This document shows positions 26,856 to 36,346 of a stretch of 64,000 bases of DNA, in pieces. The position numbers and the translations under genes are program-made. This DNA is from Polaribacter huanghezhanensis (lineage in GTDB: Bacteria; Bacteroidota; Bacteroidia; Flavobacteriales; Flavobacteriaceae), in contig NZ_CP128595.1 in the NCBI RefSeq assembly GCF_030444335.1, positions 1,302,001 through 1,366,000 on the forward strand, read 5' to 3'. Below the pieces are notes generated by a model. It saw nothing but the letters and a program-made list of their open reading frames with translations. It was not told the origin of the DNA and did no database searches. The first letter of the stretch is position 1. Every line of letters starts with the position of its first letter.

Positions 26856-29342
26856 TTAATTATCATGTTTTTCTTCATGAATTTCTTCCTTGATGATTTT
26901 TTTCATTTTTGAATGCTCTCCATTCATTTTATGTAATGCATCAATTTGAGCTTTTACTTCAGCTTCAGTTCCTTTAAATTCTTTTTTAGTTTCCACTTTT
27001 TTACCATCAACAATTGATGTTGTAGTAACGGTTGCAATAACAATGTTATCTTCACCTTTTTCCATTTCAACCTTTATTTCTTTAGACATGTGCATTTCAT
27101 GAGCTTCTCCATCTTTATCAATTGAAAAACTAACATTTACATTTTCAGTATTTTTGTCTTCCGAAGTATGACCTCCTAAAATTGGTGCAATTACCAATCC
27201 AATTAAACAAGTTAGTTTAATTAAAATATTCATAGATGGTCCAGACGTATCTTTAAAAGGATCACCAACGGTATCTCCAGTTATTGCAGCTTCATGAGCA
27301 GCAGAACCTTTGTGAGTCATTTCTCCGTTAATCATTACACCAGCTTCAAAAGATTTTTTTGCATTATCCCAAGCTCCACCTGCATTGTTTTGAAAAATTG
27401 CCCAAAGTACACCACTTACAGTAACTCCGGCCATATAACCACCTAACATTTCTGCGATAGCTAAATTATCCATTCCGAAGATCATTGGAACAAAAGCAAT
27501 AATTAATGGAAATCCGATTGTTAATAAACCTGGTAACATCATTTCTTTTAAAGAAGCTTCAGTAGAAATAGCTACACATTTATCGTATTCTGGTTTTCCA
27601 GTTCCTTCCATAATTCCAGGAATATCTCTAAACTGACGTCTAACTTCGTTTACCATTTCCATAGCAGCTTTTCCAACCGCATTCATTGCCAAAGCAGAAA
27701 ATACTACAGGAACCATTCCACCAACAAATAACATGGCTAAAACAGGTGCTTTAAAGATATTAATTCCGTCTATTCCAGTAAATGTTACATAGGCAGCAAA
27801 TAAAGCTAATGACGTTAAAGCAGCAGAAGCGATAGCGAAACCTTTTCCGGTTGCAGCAGTTGTGTTACCAACTGAATCTAAAATATCTGTACGCTCTCTA
27901 ACGATTGGTTCTTGTTCACTCATTTCAGCGATTCCACCAGCGTTATCAGAAATAGGTCCGAAAGCATCAATTGCTAATTGCATAGCAGTTGTTGCCATCA
28001 TTGCAGAAGCAGCTAAAGCAACTCCGTAAAATCCTGCAAAAGCATACGATGCCCAAATTGCACCAGCAAATAATAAAACTGAAGGGAATGTAGAAATCAT
28101 TCCGGTAGCTAAACCAGCAATGATATTTGTTCCTGCTCCAGTAGAAGATTGTTGTACAATTTTTAAGATTGGAGGTTTCCCTAATCCTGTGTAATATTCA
28201 GTAACAGAAGAAATTGCTCCTCCAACAATTAAACCTATTAGTGTTGCATAAAACACACGCATAGAAGAGATTTCTTGCAAGCCCTCTCCGAAGAAGTTCA
28301 TGTTCATCGTTTCTGGTAACATCCAAGTTACCAACACAAAACAAGAAACAGCAACTAAAGCAATAGATGTCCAGTTACCAATATTCAACGCACGCATCAC
28401 TTGTGATTCTTTTGCGTCGTTACTTTTAATTTTTACCATCATTGTACCAATAATAGAAATAATAATTCCTACACCTGCAATTGCCATTGGCAATAAGATT
28501 GGTCCAATTCCGCCAAAAGCATCTTGAATATTTCCGCCCATGTCTTTAATTACATAATTTCCTAAAACCATTGCTGCTAAAACAGTTGCAACATACGATC
28601 CAAATAAATCTGCTCCCATACCAGCAACATCTCCAACATTGTCTCCAACATTATCTGCAATCGTTGCAGGGTTACGTGGATCATCTTCTGGAATTCCAGC
28701 TTCAACTTTACCAACTAAATCAGCACCTACATCGGCAGCTTTTGTATAAATTCCTCCACCAACTCTAGCAAACAATGCAATAGATTCAGCTCCTAAAGAA
28801 AACCCAGCTAAGGTTTCTAATACGACTGTCATGCTATCCACAGAAAAAGTTCCATTTGCTCCGCCCATAAAATAGTTATAGAAGATGATAAAAAATCCTG
28901 TTAACCCTAAAACCGCTAAACCAGCTACTCCTAATCCCATTACAGTTCCACCTCCAAAAGAGATTTTCAATGCATTTGGTAAACTAGTTCTTGCAGCTTG
29001 TGTTGTTCTAACATTTGTTTTGGTTGCTATTTTCATTCCAATATTTCCTGCATAGGCAGAAAAGATTGCTCCAAAAATAAATGCAACTACAATTAGCCAG
29101 TGTGTAGTTGGAACTACTAATGATACTATAGTTAATAAGATACTTACAATTACTACAAATATTGCTAATAATCTATATTCAGCATTTAAAAAAGCGAGAG
29201 CTCCTTCATAGATGTGGTCAGAAATTTCTTTCATTTTTCCATCACCTGCATCTTGTTTAAGTACCCAAGATTTTTTGATTAACATGTAAATTAATCCTAA
29301 TGCAGCCAATGCTATTGGCATGTAAATCATCATTGATTCCAT
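26856..29342 (-). CDS. hppA: Membrane pyrophosphatase, K+-dependent type, with extra C-terminal tail
   Basis: An 828-residue membrane pyrophosphatase that couples PPi hydrolysis to ion pumping. The active-site block has '[44 protein letters not shown]' (about 195-238). The segment [10 protein letters not shown] carries Ala where K+-independent enzymes have Lys, so it should be K+-dependent; such enzymes in Bacteroidota pump Na+, or Na+ and H+. The core ends near 'LVIAPILGG' (about 724). A 104-residue hydrophilic tail rich in Lys, Glu and His follows, which is not in the usual family. A short hairpin separates it from ppa, whose product hydrolyses the same substrate. Confidence 0.94.
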   Translation of the reverse strand: MESMMIYMPIALAALGLIYMLIKKSWVLKQDAGDGKMKEISDHIYEGALAFLNAEYRLLAIFVVIVSILLTIVSLVVPTTHWLIVVAFIFGAIFSAYAGNIGMKIATKTNVRTTQAARTSLPNALKISFGGGTVMGLGVAGLAVLGLTGFFIIFYNYFMGGANGTFSVDSMTVVLETLAGFSLGAESIALFARVGGGIYTKAADVGADLVGKVEAGIPEDDPRNPATIADNVGDNVGDVAGMGADLFGSYVATVLAAMVLGNYVIKDMGGNIQDAFGGIGPILLPMAIAGVGIIISIIGTMMVKIKSNDAKESQVMRALNIGNWTSIALVAVSCFVLVTWMLPETMNMNFFGEGLQEISSMRVFYATLIGLIVGGAISSVTEYYTGLGKPPILKIVQQSSTGAGTNIIAGLATGMISTFPSVLLFAGAIWASYAFAGFYGVALAASAMMATTAMQLAIDAFGPISDNAGGIAEMSEQEPIVRERTDILDSVGNTTAATGKGFAIASAALTSLALFAAYVTFTGIDGINIFKAPVLAMLFVGGMVPVVFSALAMNAVGKAAMEMVNEVRRQFRDIPGIMEGTGKPEYDKCVAISTEASLKEMMLPGLLTIGFPLIIAFVPMIFGMDNLAIAEMLGGYMAGVTVSGVLWAIFQNNAGGAWDNAKKSFEAGVMINGEMTHKGSAAHEAAITGDTVGDPFKDTSGPSMNILIKLTCLIGLVIAPILGGHTSEDKNTENVNVSFSIDKDGEAHEMHMSKEIKVEMEKGEDNIVIATVTTTSIVDGKKVETKKEFKGTEAEVKAQIDALHKMNGEHSKMKKIIKEEIHEEKHDN

Positions 29343-29377
29343 ATTTTATATTGTTTTTGATTAGTTTTTAACGGGCG

Positions 29378-29385
29378 TAAAGATA
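29378..29385 (-). promoter_or_regulatory. TATCTTTA -7-like box ahead of hppA
   Basis: On the minus strand it reads TATCTTTA, a variant of the TAnnTTTG consensus, 35 bases before the hppA start. No clear -33 element. Confidence 0.3.
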
Positions 29386-29403
29386 ACAAAATCAAATAGA
29401 AAG

Positions 29404-29437
29404 AAAAAGCCTTACAAATAGATTGTAAGGCTTTTTA
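29404..29437 (-). terminator. ppa terminator
   Basis: AAAAAGCCTTACAA pairs with TTGTAAGGCTTTTT around ATAGA, followed on the minus strand by T-rich sequence. It is 24 bases past the ppa stop and shows that ppa and hppA are separate transcripts. Confidence 0.8.
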
Positions 29438-29460
29438 ATATTATGGTAAAAAGGCGTACT

Positions 29461-29988
29461 TTAAATAGTAAAATTTCCATTTTTTTTATGTTCGCTCTTT
29501 TCATATCTGTCGATGCATTTATCAACAATATTATAAGCTTCTGAAGCATCTCCCCAACCGCCGACATCAACTTTTTTCTTTTCTAAATCTTTATAAACTT
29601 GAAAAAAATGTGTGATTTCTTTTACTTGATGTGGATTCATGTCAGACAAATCGCTCAATTCATTCCAAATTGGATCAGAAACGGGCACACAAATAATTTT
29701 TTCATCCGGTCCTTTTTCATCCGCCATATGAAAAACTCCAATTGGTTTTACTTCCATAACACACATTGGAAACGTTGGTTCTGAGCCTAAAACTAATACA
29801 TCTAAAGGATCGCCATCTAAAGCAAGAGTCTCAGGAATAAACCCATAATCTGCAGGATACATCATTGAAGAAAACAACATTCTATCAAAACGAATTTTGT
29901 GTAATTCAAAATCGTATTCGTATTTGTTTCTACTTCCTTTAGGTATTTCTATTAATACATCAAATGTTTTTCTTTCTTTTGCGCTCAT
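29461..29988 (-). CDS. ppa: Soluble inorganic pyrophosphatase (family I)
   Basis: A 175-residue cytoplasmic enzyme that hydrolyses pyrophosphate to phosphate. The family motif 'LALDGDPLDVLVLG' (about residues 56-69) carries the metal-binding aspartates, preceded by 'YPADYGFIPETL'. The other catalytic acids lie in 'DEKIICVPVSDP'. Length matches bacterial family I. It is upstream of hppA on the same strand, separated by a terminator. Confidence 0.96.
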   Translation of the reverse strand: MSAKERKTFDVLIEIPKGSRNKYEYDFELHKIRFDRMLFSSMMYPADYGFIPETLALDGDPLDVLVLGSEPTFPMCVMEVKPIGVFHMADEKGPDEKIICVPVSDPIWNELSDLSDMNPHQVKEITHFFQVYKDLEKKKVDVGGWGDASEAYNIVDKCIDRYEKSEHKKNGNFTI

Positions 29989-30074
29989 GTCTAGGTATTT
30001 CTATGTTTTTTTCGGACGACAAAAGTAGTGATATTTTAAGGGTTTTTAACTATAAAATAATGCTTATTTTTTTG

Positions 30075-32576
30075 TTAAAATCCTACTTTTATGCCGATGC
30101 GAACTGCAAATTTTGGAGAAGGCAATCCGTTTACGCTTGTGTGTTTTCCTCTCCAAATAAAATCTACTCTTAACGGACGGATGTCTTTATAGCCTATGTT
30201 TTCTAATCCAAAACCATATTCGTAATATAGTTTATCTGTTGGTGCAGCGTAAGTGATATTCGATTTGTTGATGGCGATATTTTCATCAGAAATGGTTCCG
30301 TAAACTGTTTTAAAAGTAATTAAACTACGGAGTTTTAAGTGTTTTATTAACGGAATTCTATTTAAAATAAATCCGTTAAAATGCTGTTCAAAATGTCCAG
30401 AGATATAAGTATCTGTTACAAAATCGTAATAGTTCATTAACGAAAAGGTATTTTTTGTCAACCAATATGTTTGGTTTGCAGGAATCGGACTTAATAGTGT
30501 AATTGGCACTTTTCCGAAGGTTTTTCCACCATCAACAGTTGCAATCATCAATCCTATTTTTCCTAATAATATCGGTTGACTGTATTTAAACTGAATTTTA
30601 TCATAATTAAAATCACCATTTAAAAATCCTTTATAACCTCTGTGATAATTGACAACCAATGAAGGGAAAAGGTTTCTCCCCATTTTTTGTTCTATACCAA
30701 AACCGTATTCAAATCGTCCAGGAGTATACGCAATATAAATGTCTGTACTAACATCTGTAACTTCAGATTGAATATTGTTTTTATCATCTAAATAATCTAC
30801 AGAAAAATAAGTTGGAGAAGCACTTTTTATAACATTATGTGCTGCCGAGATTCCGAAATGAAGATTTTTTTTGAGCTCAATATCAAACTTTATAGCAGTT
30901 CTATTTACGTCTGATAAAAAATAATTATCTCCTCTAGAAAACAAGGCATTTGGGTCAAAAACATTTGCATTTAATCCGTTGGTGGTTAACAATTTTCCGC
31001 CTAATTGTTCGATATCTTTTAAGTAAGAAATTCCGACGCCAATTCTTGGTTTGTAGCTGACCAAATATTTTATTTCTGTACCAAATTTATATCTTTTGTC
31101 TTTTGTTCCGTAGCCAACAAACCCGCTTACTCTAAAACGATCATCGGTAGTTTTAAAAGTTCTATAGCCTAATTTTATTTTCAATCCTTCTACACTGTTT
31201 TTTACAATTGTATTCCAATACTGACCAAATTGCAAGTTTGAACCAAGTGAAAAATATCCAGTTGAGAATGTGTTTAAAACGCTACTTATTTGCTTTATTT
31301 TCTTTTGATTTTTTACAGAATGAATAAGTTTATAGGTGTTTTTTTTCTCGGTAGATTTACTTACACTATCCCAATAAATTTTATTTTGATGAAACTGTTT
31401 TGGCTTGTAGCGAATAATTTTTTCTGAGTAAAAATTATCAGATAATTCCTGATCAAAAATATAGTTAGAGTAAGAGCTTGTTTTCTTTATAGTTAAGCCT
31501 TTGTTGTCGTCGCTTTTGTCTGTTAGTGTGAAATCACCTGTATACACATCTTTTTTTGAAAGATAAATGCTATCATTTTTTATGATAAATTCTTTTTCAA
31601 AAGACAATCTTCTAACAAAATTAAGATTGATGTCTTTATTGATTTTCATTTTTATTTTTGTGATAGAAAAGTTTTTATCCGCAACCCATAAAAATCCTTC
31701 GAAAGCTAAATCTCCATCCCTTCTTGGAAAAAAATAAATGGCATATGTTTTTTTATTGTTGACGATAATACTATCATGTAAAACATAATCGTAGGTTTCA
31801 AAACCAGTTGTAGAAATAGGACTTACAAATGATTTTTTTAAAATTTCAATATTGTTTTTATGAATGTCAATATCATTAAATGTGTTAGACATTCTTTCAA
31901 AAACAAATCCGTCTTTGTTAACACCATCATTTTTTTCAGCTTCAATATCTTCTCGTTCAATATTAAGAATGTTGTTTCCGTAAATATTTTTTACAGTTTC
32001 ACTTAAAAAAAGCGGAATGTAATAATTGATGCCATCATCATTTGGGGGTAATTCTTTTAAGACTTCTTTATATTCTTTTTTAAAAATAGTTTTTAAAAAA
32101 AGGGAATCTAAATTATTTAAACCAACTTCGGTAGTTTGTAGTTTTCTATATTGATACGATTTTACAAGCTTTAATCCGTTTTTCTTTTTACGACTCCAAA
32201 CTTCTTTTAAAATTCGGTATGCCGGATTTTCTTTCTTTTTAAGGCGTTTTTTTGGTTTAGAAACAATAACAATTTCATCAAGAACATTGCTGGCTTCCTT
32301 TAAAATAATTTTAAAAGATGTTTTCTTAGTACTAAATTTTAAAGAAAGAGTTTCGTAACCAACACAAGAGATTTCTATTCTCCCGCGTTTTTTTGAAGAT
32401 GTTAACTGAAAGCTGCCATCAAAACCTGTAACAGTACCATTTGTTGTGTTCTTAAAATAGACATTTATATACGGTAATGGTTCATTATTAACATTGACTA
32501 TTTGTCCAGAAATTTTTAGCTGTGCATTGCTAACAAAGCAGGTAAGTAAGAATAAAATAGGGACAAGTATTTTCAT
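30075..32576 (-). CDS. DUF5686 outer-membrane protein with carboxypeptidase-like domain
   Basis: An 833-residue exported protein. The signal peptide MKILVPILFLLTCFVSNAQ is followed by a carboxypeptidase-regulatory-like (CarboxypepD_reg) domain at residues 20-100 ('SGQIVNVNNEPLPYINVYF', 'TNGTVTGFDGSF'), then a lysine-rich segment and a long beta-strand-rich part ending in a barrel-like C-terminus (VRIGIKVGF). This domain order is that of the DUF5686 family of Bacteroidota outer-membrane proteins. The function is not known. A terminator hairpin lies upstream of it, at the end of pdhB. Confidence 0.8.
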   Translation of the reverse strand: MKILVPILFLLTCFVSNAQLKISGQIVNVNNEPLPYINVYFKNTTNGTVTGFDGSFQLTSSKKRGRIEISCVGYETLSLKFSTKKTSFKIILKEASNVLDEIVIVSKPKKRLKKKENPAYRILKEVWSRKKKNGLKLVKSYQYRKLQTTEVGLNNLDSLFLKTIFKKEYKEVLKELPPNDDGINYYIPLFLSETVKNIYGNNILNIEREDIEAEKNDGVNKDGFVFERMSNTFNDIDIHKNNIEILKKSFVSPISTTGFETYDYVLHDSIIVNNKKTYAIYFFPRRDGDLAFEGFLWVADKNFSITKIKMKINKDINLNFVRRLSFEKEFIIKNDSIYLSKKDVYTGDFTLTDKSDDNKGLTIKKTSSYSNYIFDQELSDNFYSEKIIRYKPKQFHQNKIYWDSVSKSTEKKNTYKLIHSVKNQKKIKQISSVLNTFSTGYFSLGSNLQFGQYWNTIVKNSVEGLKIKLGYRTFKTTDDRFRVSGFVGYGTKDKRYKFGTEIKYLVSYKPRIGVGISYLKDIEQLGGKLLTTNGLNANVFDPNALFSRGDNYFLSDVNRTAIKFDIELKKNLHFGISAAHNVIKSASPTYFSVDYLDDKNNIQSEVTDVSTDIYIAYTPGRFEYGFGIEQKMGRNLFPSLVVNYHRGYKGFLNGDFNYDKIQFKYSQPILLGKIGLMIATVDGGKTFGKVPITLLSPIPANQTYWLTKNTFSLMNYYDFVTDTYISGHFEQHFNGFILNRIPLIKHLKLRSLITFKTVYGTISDENIAINKSNITYAAPTDKLYYEYGFGLENIGYKDIRPLRVDFIWRGKHTSVNGLPSPKFAVRIGIKVGF

Positions 32577-32583
32577 GGCAAAA

Positions 32584-32620
32584 AAAATCCTTTTTAATGT
32601 AATTTGATAAAAAGGATTTT
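32584..32620 (-). terminator. pdhB terminator
   Basis: AAAATCCTTTTT pairs with AAAAAGGATTTT around about 14 bases, with T-rich sequence on the minus strand. It is 20 bases after the pdhB stop. Confidence 0.75.
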
Positions 32621-32639
32621 AAAAGTGTTTTAATTTTTT

Positions 32640-33617
32640 TTAAATATACAAAACTTCTTTAACTGCTTTAATAACATCATTAGAATTTGGTAACCAAGCC
32701 TCTAATAATACAGGAGAATACGGTGCAGGAGTATCTGCAGTTGTGATTCTTTTTATTGGGGCATCTAAATAATCAAATGCTTCATCTTGAATTCTATATG
32801 TTATCTCAGAAGCAACACTAGCAAACGGCCAAGCTTCTTCTAAAACAACTAATCTATTTGTTTTCTTTACAGATTTAATAATTGCATCGTGATCCATTGG
32901 GCGAACCGTTCTTAAATCGATAATTTCTACAGAAATATTTTCTTTAGCTAACTCTTCAGCAGCTTTATATGCTTCTTTAATAATTTTTCCGAAAGAAACA
33001 ATAGTTACGTCTGTTCCTTCTCTTTTTATTTCTGCAACTCCAATTGGCAATACATATTCTCCTTCAGGAATCTCCATTTTATCACCATACATCTGTTCAG
33101 ATTCCATAAAAATTACAGGATCATTATCTCTAATTGCAGCTTTTAATAAACCCTTTGCATCATAAGGATTTGAAGGAACGATTACTTTTAAACCAGGTGT
33201 ATTTGCAAACCAATTTTCAAATGCTTGTGAGTGTGTAGCTCCTAACTGACCAGCAGAACCAGTTGGTCCACGAAAAACAATTGGACAATTAAATTGCCCA
33301 CCAGACATTTGCCTAATTTTTGCTGCGTTGTTTATAATTTGATCAATTCCAACTAAAGAAAAGTTAAACGTCATGTATTCTACAATAGGTCTGTTTCCAT
33401 TCATTGCAGATCCAATAGCAATTCCAGCAAAACCAAGTTCAGCAATTGGAGTATCAATAACTCTCTTTGCACCGAACTCATCTAACATTCCTTTACTAGC
33501 CTTGTAAGCTCCATTATATTCTGCAACTTCTTCACCCATTAAATAAATGCTTTCATCTCTGCGCATTTCTTCGCTCATTGCTTCGCAAATCGCTTCTCTA
33601 AATTGAACTACTTTCAT
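32640..33617 (-). CDS. pdhB: Pyruvate dehydrogenase E1 component, beta subunit
   Basis: The 325-residue beta subunit of the alpha2beta2-type E1 enzyme that decarboxylates pyruvate. It has 'GEEVAEYNGAYKASKGM', 'FNFSLVGIDQIINNAAKIRQMSGG' and the transketolase C-terminal domain starting near 'DVTIVSFGKI' (about residue 208). Only the beta subunit is in this window; the alpha subunit and E2 and E3 lie elsewhere. Lipoylation by the lipB pathway is needed for the complex. The stop is followed by a terminator hairpin. Confidence 0.95.
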   Translation of the reverse strand: MKVVQFREAICEAMSEEMRRDESIYLMGEEVAEYNGAYKASKGMLDEFGAKRVIDTPIAELGFAGIAIGSAMNGNRPIVEYMTFNFSLVGIDQIINNAAKIRQMSGGQFNCPIVFRGPTGSAGQLGATHSQAFENWFANTPGLKVIVPSNPYDAKGLLKAAIRDNDPVIFMESEQMYGDKMEIPEGEYVLPIGVAEIKREGTDVTIVSFGKIIKEAYKAAEELAKENISVEIIDLRTVRPMDHDAIIKSVKKTNRLVVLEEAWPFASVASEITYRIQDEAFDYLDAPIKRITTADTPAPYSPVLLEAWLPNSNDVIKAVKEVLYI

Positions 33618-33827
33618 TCTTTAATTTCTTCTTAAATTAAGTGTAGCAAAAATATAAAAATTAATAGTATAACGTACTATTGTAAGATTAAATAGCAGTT
33701 TTTTTATTTATTTTCGTTTTTATCCACAGTTTTGTTAAAAAAAATACTATGCGCGCATAATAAATTGAAAAAAATGTCATAAATTCGTAGCGATAAATAA
33801 TGAAATAATTTTCAAAAATAGAATTAG

Positions 33828-34574
33828 ATGAAAATATTAGTTTGTATCAGCCATGTACCTGATACCACATCCAAAATTAACTTTACAGATAATGACACGA
33901 AGTTTGATACAAACGGAGTGCAATTTGTAATAAACCCATATGACGAATTTAGTTTAACTCGTGCCATGTGGTTTAAAGAAAAGCAAGGAGCAACTGTTAC
34001 AGTTGTTAATGTTGGAAACGCGACTACAGAGCCAACGCTACGTAAAGCTTTAGCTATCGGGGCCGATGATGCAATAAGAGTAAATGCAGATGCTACTGAT
34101 GGATTCTTCGTAGCAAAACAAATCGCAGAAGTTGTAAAAAACGGAAGCTATGATTTGGTTTTAGCGGGTAGAGAATCGATCGATTATAACGGTGGAATGG
34201 TTCCAGGAATGTTGGCATCAATCTTAAATTTTAATTTTGTAAATGGTTGTATTAGTTTAGAAATTGAAAATACTACGGTTACAGCTGTAAGAGAAATTGA
34301 AGGAGGTAGTGAAAAATTATCAACAAGTTTACCTTTAGTGGTTGCAGGGCAAAATGGTTTGGTTGAAGAAAAAGATTTACGTATCCCGAATATGAGAGGG
34401 ATTATGATGGCGCGTAAAAAACCATTATCAGTTGTTGAAGCAGTTGATGTTGCAGCGCAAACATCTTCAACATCATTTGAAAAACCAGCAGCAAGAGGAG
34501 CTGTTAAATTAGTGGATGCAGATAATATTGATGAGCTAATCAATTTATTGCACAATGAAGCTAAAGTAATTTAA
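33828..34574 (+). CDS. etfB: Electron transfer flavoprotein, beta subunit
   Basis: The 248-residue beta subunit of the heterodimeric electron carrier that accepts electrons from acyl-CoA dehydrogenases. The start (MKILVCISHVPDTTSKI), 'AIGADDAIRVN' (about 77-87) and 'GRESIDYNGGMVPGMLA' (about 112-128) match the family. The AMP-binding-type region is intact. etfA follows 23 bases downstream in the same direction, forming the usual operon. Confidence 0.95.
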   Translation: MKILVCISHVPDTTSKINFTDNDTKFDTNGVQFVINPYDEFSLTRAMWFKEKQGATVTVVNVGNATTEPTLRKALAIGADDAIRVNADATDGFFVAKQIAEVVKNGSYDLVLAGRESIDYNGGMVPGMLASILNFNFVNGCISLEIENTTVTAVREIEGGSEKLSTSLPLVVAGQNGLVEEKDLRIPNMRGIMMARKKPLSVVEAVDVAAQTSSTSFEKPAARGAVKLVDADNIDELINLLHNEAKVI

Positions 34575-34597
34575 TAACGCTTAAACAAACAAAAAAT

Positions 34598-35560
34598 ATG
34601 TCAGTTTTAGTATTCGCCGATTCATCGGAAGGAAAATTTAAAAAATCTGCTTTTGAAGTCGTTTCTTACGGTAAAAAAGTAGCAGAACAATTAGGTTCAA
34701 ATGTTGTAGCTGTAACCATTAATGTTGCAGATGCATCAGAATTATATAAATATGGAGCAGAAAAAGTAGTTTCTGTTTCTAATGACCAATTAGCGACTTT
34801 TAATGCAAAAGCATTTGCTTCTGTATTAGAGCAAGTTGCTTCAAAAGAAAAAGCGAACGTTGTAATTATAGATTCTAGCGTAAACGGATTGTATGTAGCG
34901 CCAATTGTAGCAGTACATTTAAATGCAGGATATGCCTCAAATGTTGTTGCGTTACCAAGTTCTACAGATCCTTTTATAGTAAAAAGAAAAGCATTTTCTA
35001 ACAAAGCATTTTCTAATACAACAATTGCAACAGATGCAAAAGTTATTGGCTTGGCAAAGAACTCTTATGGAGTTCACGAAAATGCAGTAAGCGGAACCAC
35101 AGAAAGCTTTGATGCTCAGATTTCCGATGCTGATTTAGGCGTAAAATCTGTAAGCTTAGACAAAGCAACAGGAAAAGTAACTATTGCAGATGCAGATATT
35201 GTTGTTTCAGCTGGGCGTGGATTAAAAGGTCCAGAAAACTGGGGAATGATTGAAGAATTAGCAGAAGTTTTAGGTGCTGCAACCGCGTGTTCTAAACCCG
35301 TTTCTGATTTAGGTTGGAGACCACACGGAGAACATGTTGGTCAAACCGGAAAACCAGTTGCTTCTAATTTATATATTGCAATCGGAATTTCAGGTGCCAT
35401 TCAGCATTTAGCAGGAATTAATGCATCAAAAGTAAAAGTAGTAATTAATATAGATCCAGAAGCACCATTTTTTAAGGCTGCAGATTACGGAATTGTTGGA
35501 GATGCTTTTGAAGTTGTACCAACATTAATTGAAAAATTAAAAGTTTTTAAGCAATCATAA
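34598..35560 (+). CDS. etfA: Electron transfer flavoprotein, alpha subunit
   Basis: A 320-residue protein with an N-terminal ETF domain and the FAD-binding C-terminal domain. The C-terminal domain has 'ADIVVSAGRGLKGPENW', 'GWRPHGEHVGQTGKPVASNLYIAIGISGAIQHLAGI' and 'NIDPEAPFF', the residues that cradle FAD. It is co-transcribed with etfB. A strong terminator follows at 35652-35699. Confidence 0.96.
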   Translation: MSVLVFADSSEGKFKKSAFEVVSYGKKVAEQLGSNVVAVTINVADASELYKYGAEKVVSVSNDQLATFNAKAFASVLEQVASKEKANVVIIDSSVNGLYVAPIVAVHLNAGYASNVVALPSSTDPFIVKRKAFSNKAFSNTTIATDAKVIGLAKNSYGVHENAVSGTTESFDAQISDADLGVKSVSLDKATGKVTIADADIVVSAGRGLKGPENWGMIEELAEVLGAATACSKPVSDLGWRPHGEHVGQTGKPVASNLYIAIGISGAIQHLAGINASKVKVVINIDPEAPFFKAADYGIVGDAFEVVPTLIEKLKVFKQS

Positions 35561-35651
35561 ATAACTACTATTTAATAAAAAGTGAGTTGGATTTTTATCT
35601 TTTAAAATAAATTAGAAGTCAACTCAATATTTTTAGTAAATTGTGCCCATA

Positions 35652-35699
35652 AAAGGGCTGTCTAAAATTAGGTTTTGCCAATTTAGACAGCCTTTTTTC
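35652..35699 (+). terminator. etfBA terminator
   Basis: GGCTGTCTAAA pairs perfectly with TTTAGACAGCC (11 bp) around a 15-base loop, followed by TTTTTT. Confidence 0.9.
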
Positions 35700-35721
35700 T
35701 TTTTATGATGATTGAAATTAA

Positions 35722-36330
35722 ATGAGTTTGATAAAACTAACAATTAAAGGAATTTCTTATAGTCAAACACAAACTGGAGCTTATGCTTTGGTATTGAGTG
35801 AGATAGACGGAGATAGAACTTTGCCGATTATTATTGGCGCTTTTGAAGCACAATCTATTGCCATTGCTTTAGAAAAAGAAATTAGACCGCCAAGACCATT
35901 AACCCATGATTTATTTAAAACTTTTGCAGACAGGTATTTTATCAATATCAAGCAAGTAATTATCCATAAATTGGTTGATGGCGTTTTCTTTTCTAGTTTA
36001 ATTTCAGAAAAAAATGGCGTAGAAGAAATTATAGACGCAAGAACTTCTGATGCAATAGCAATTGCAGTTCGATTTAATGCACCAATTTACACCTATGAAA
36101 CTATTTTAGATAAAGCAGGAATTTATTTAAAAGTAGAAGAAGAATTATCTTTGGATGCTCCAGAATTAGACACGGACGATTTAATGGCAGATATTATTTC
36201 AGAAACTTCTGAAGAAGCCCCAAAACAAAAATCATTAAAAGAGTTATATAAAGAATTAGATGCTGCTGTAGCAAATGAAAACTACGAGCTGGCGGCAAAA
36301 ATTAGAGATGAAATAAGTAAACGCTCTTAA
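35722..36330 (+). CDS. Bifunctional nuclease domain protein with UVR motif
   Basis: A 202-residue cytoplasmic protein. Residues 1-135 form the BFN (DUF151) domain, with 'LPIIIGAFEAQSIAIALE' and 'ARTSDAIAIAVRF' typical of the family. The last 40 residues form a UvrB/UvrC-type motif ('LKELYKELDAAVANENYELAAKIRDEI'), which binds partners in excision repair or in clamp-like proteins. The same order of domains is frequent in Bacteroidota. The nucleolytic activity is known for some plant homologues and unproven here. It is followed after 16 bases by nupC. Confidence 0.88.
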   Translation: MSLIKLTIKGISYSQTQTGAYALVLSEIDGDRTLPIIIGAFEAQSIAIALEKEIRPPRPLTHDLFKTFADRYFINIKQVIIHKLVDGVFFSSLISEKNGVEEIIDARTSDAIAIAVRFNAPIYTYETILDKAGIYLKVEEELSLDAPELDTDDLMADIISETSEEAPKQKSLKELYKELDAAVANENYELAAKIRDEISKRS

Positions 36331-36346
36331 AAAAAACCAACCTATT

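Noticed and set aside
32584..32620. Hairpin before the DUF5686 gene as a riboswitch
   Set aside because: It is a simple stem with T-run after pdhB and fits a terminator.
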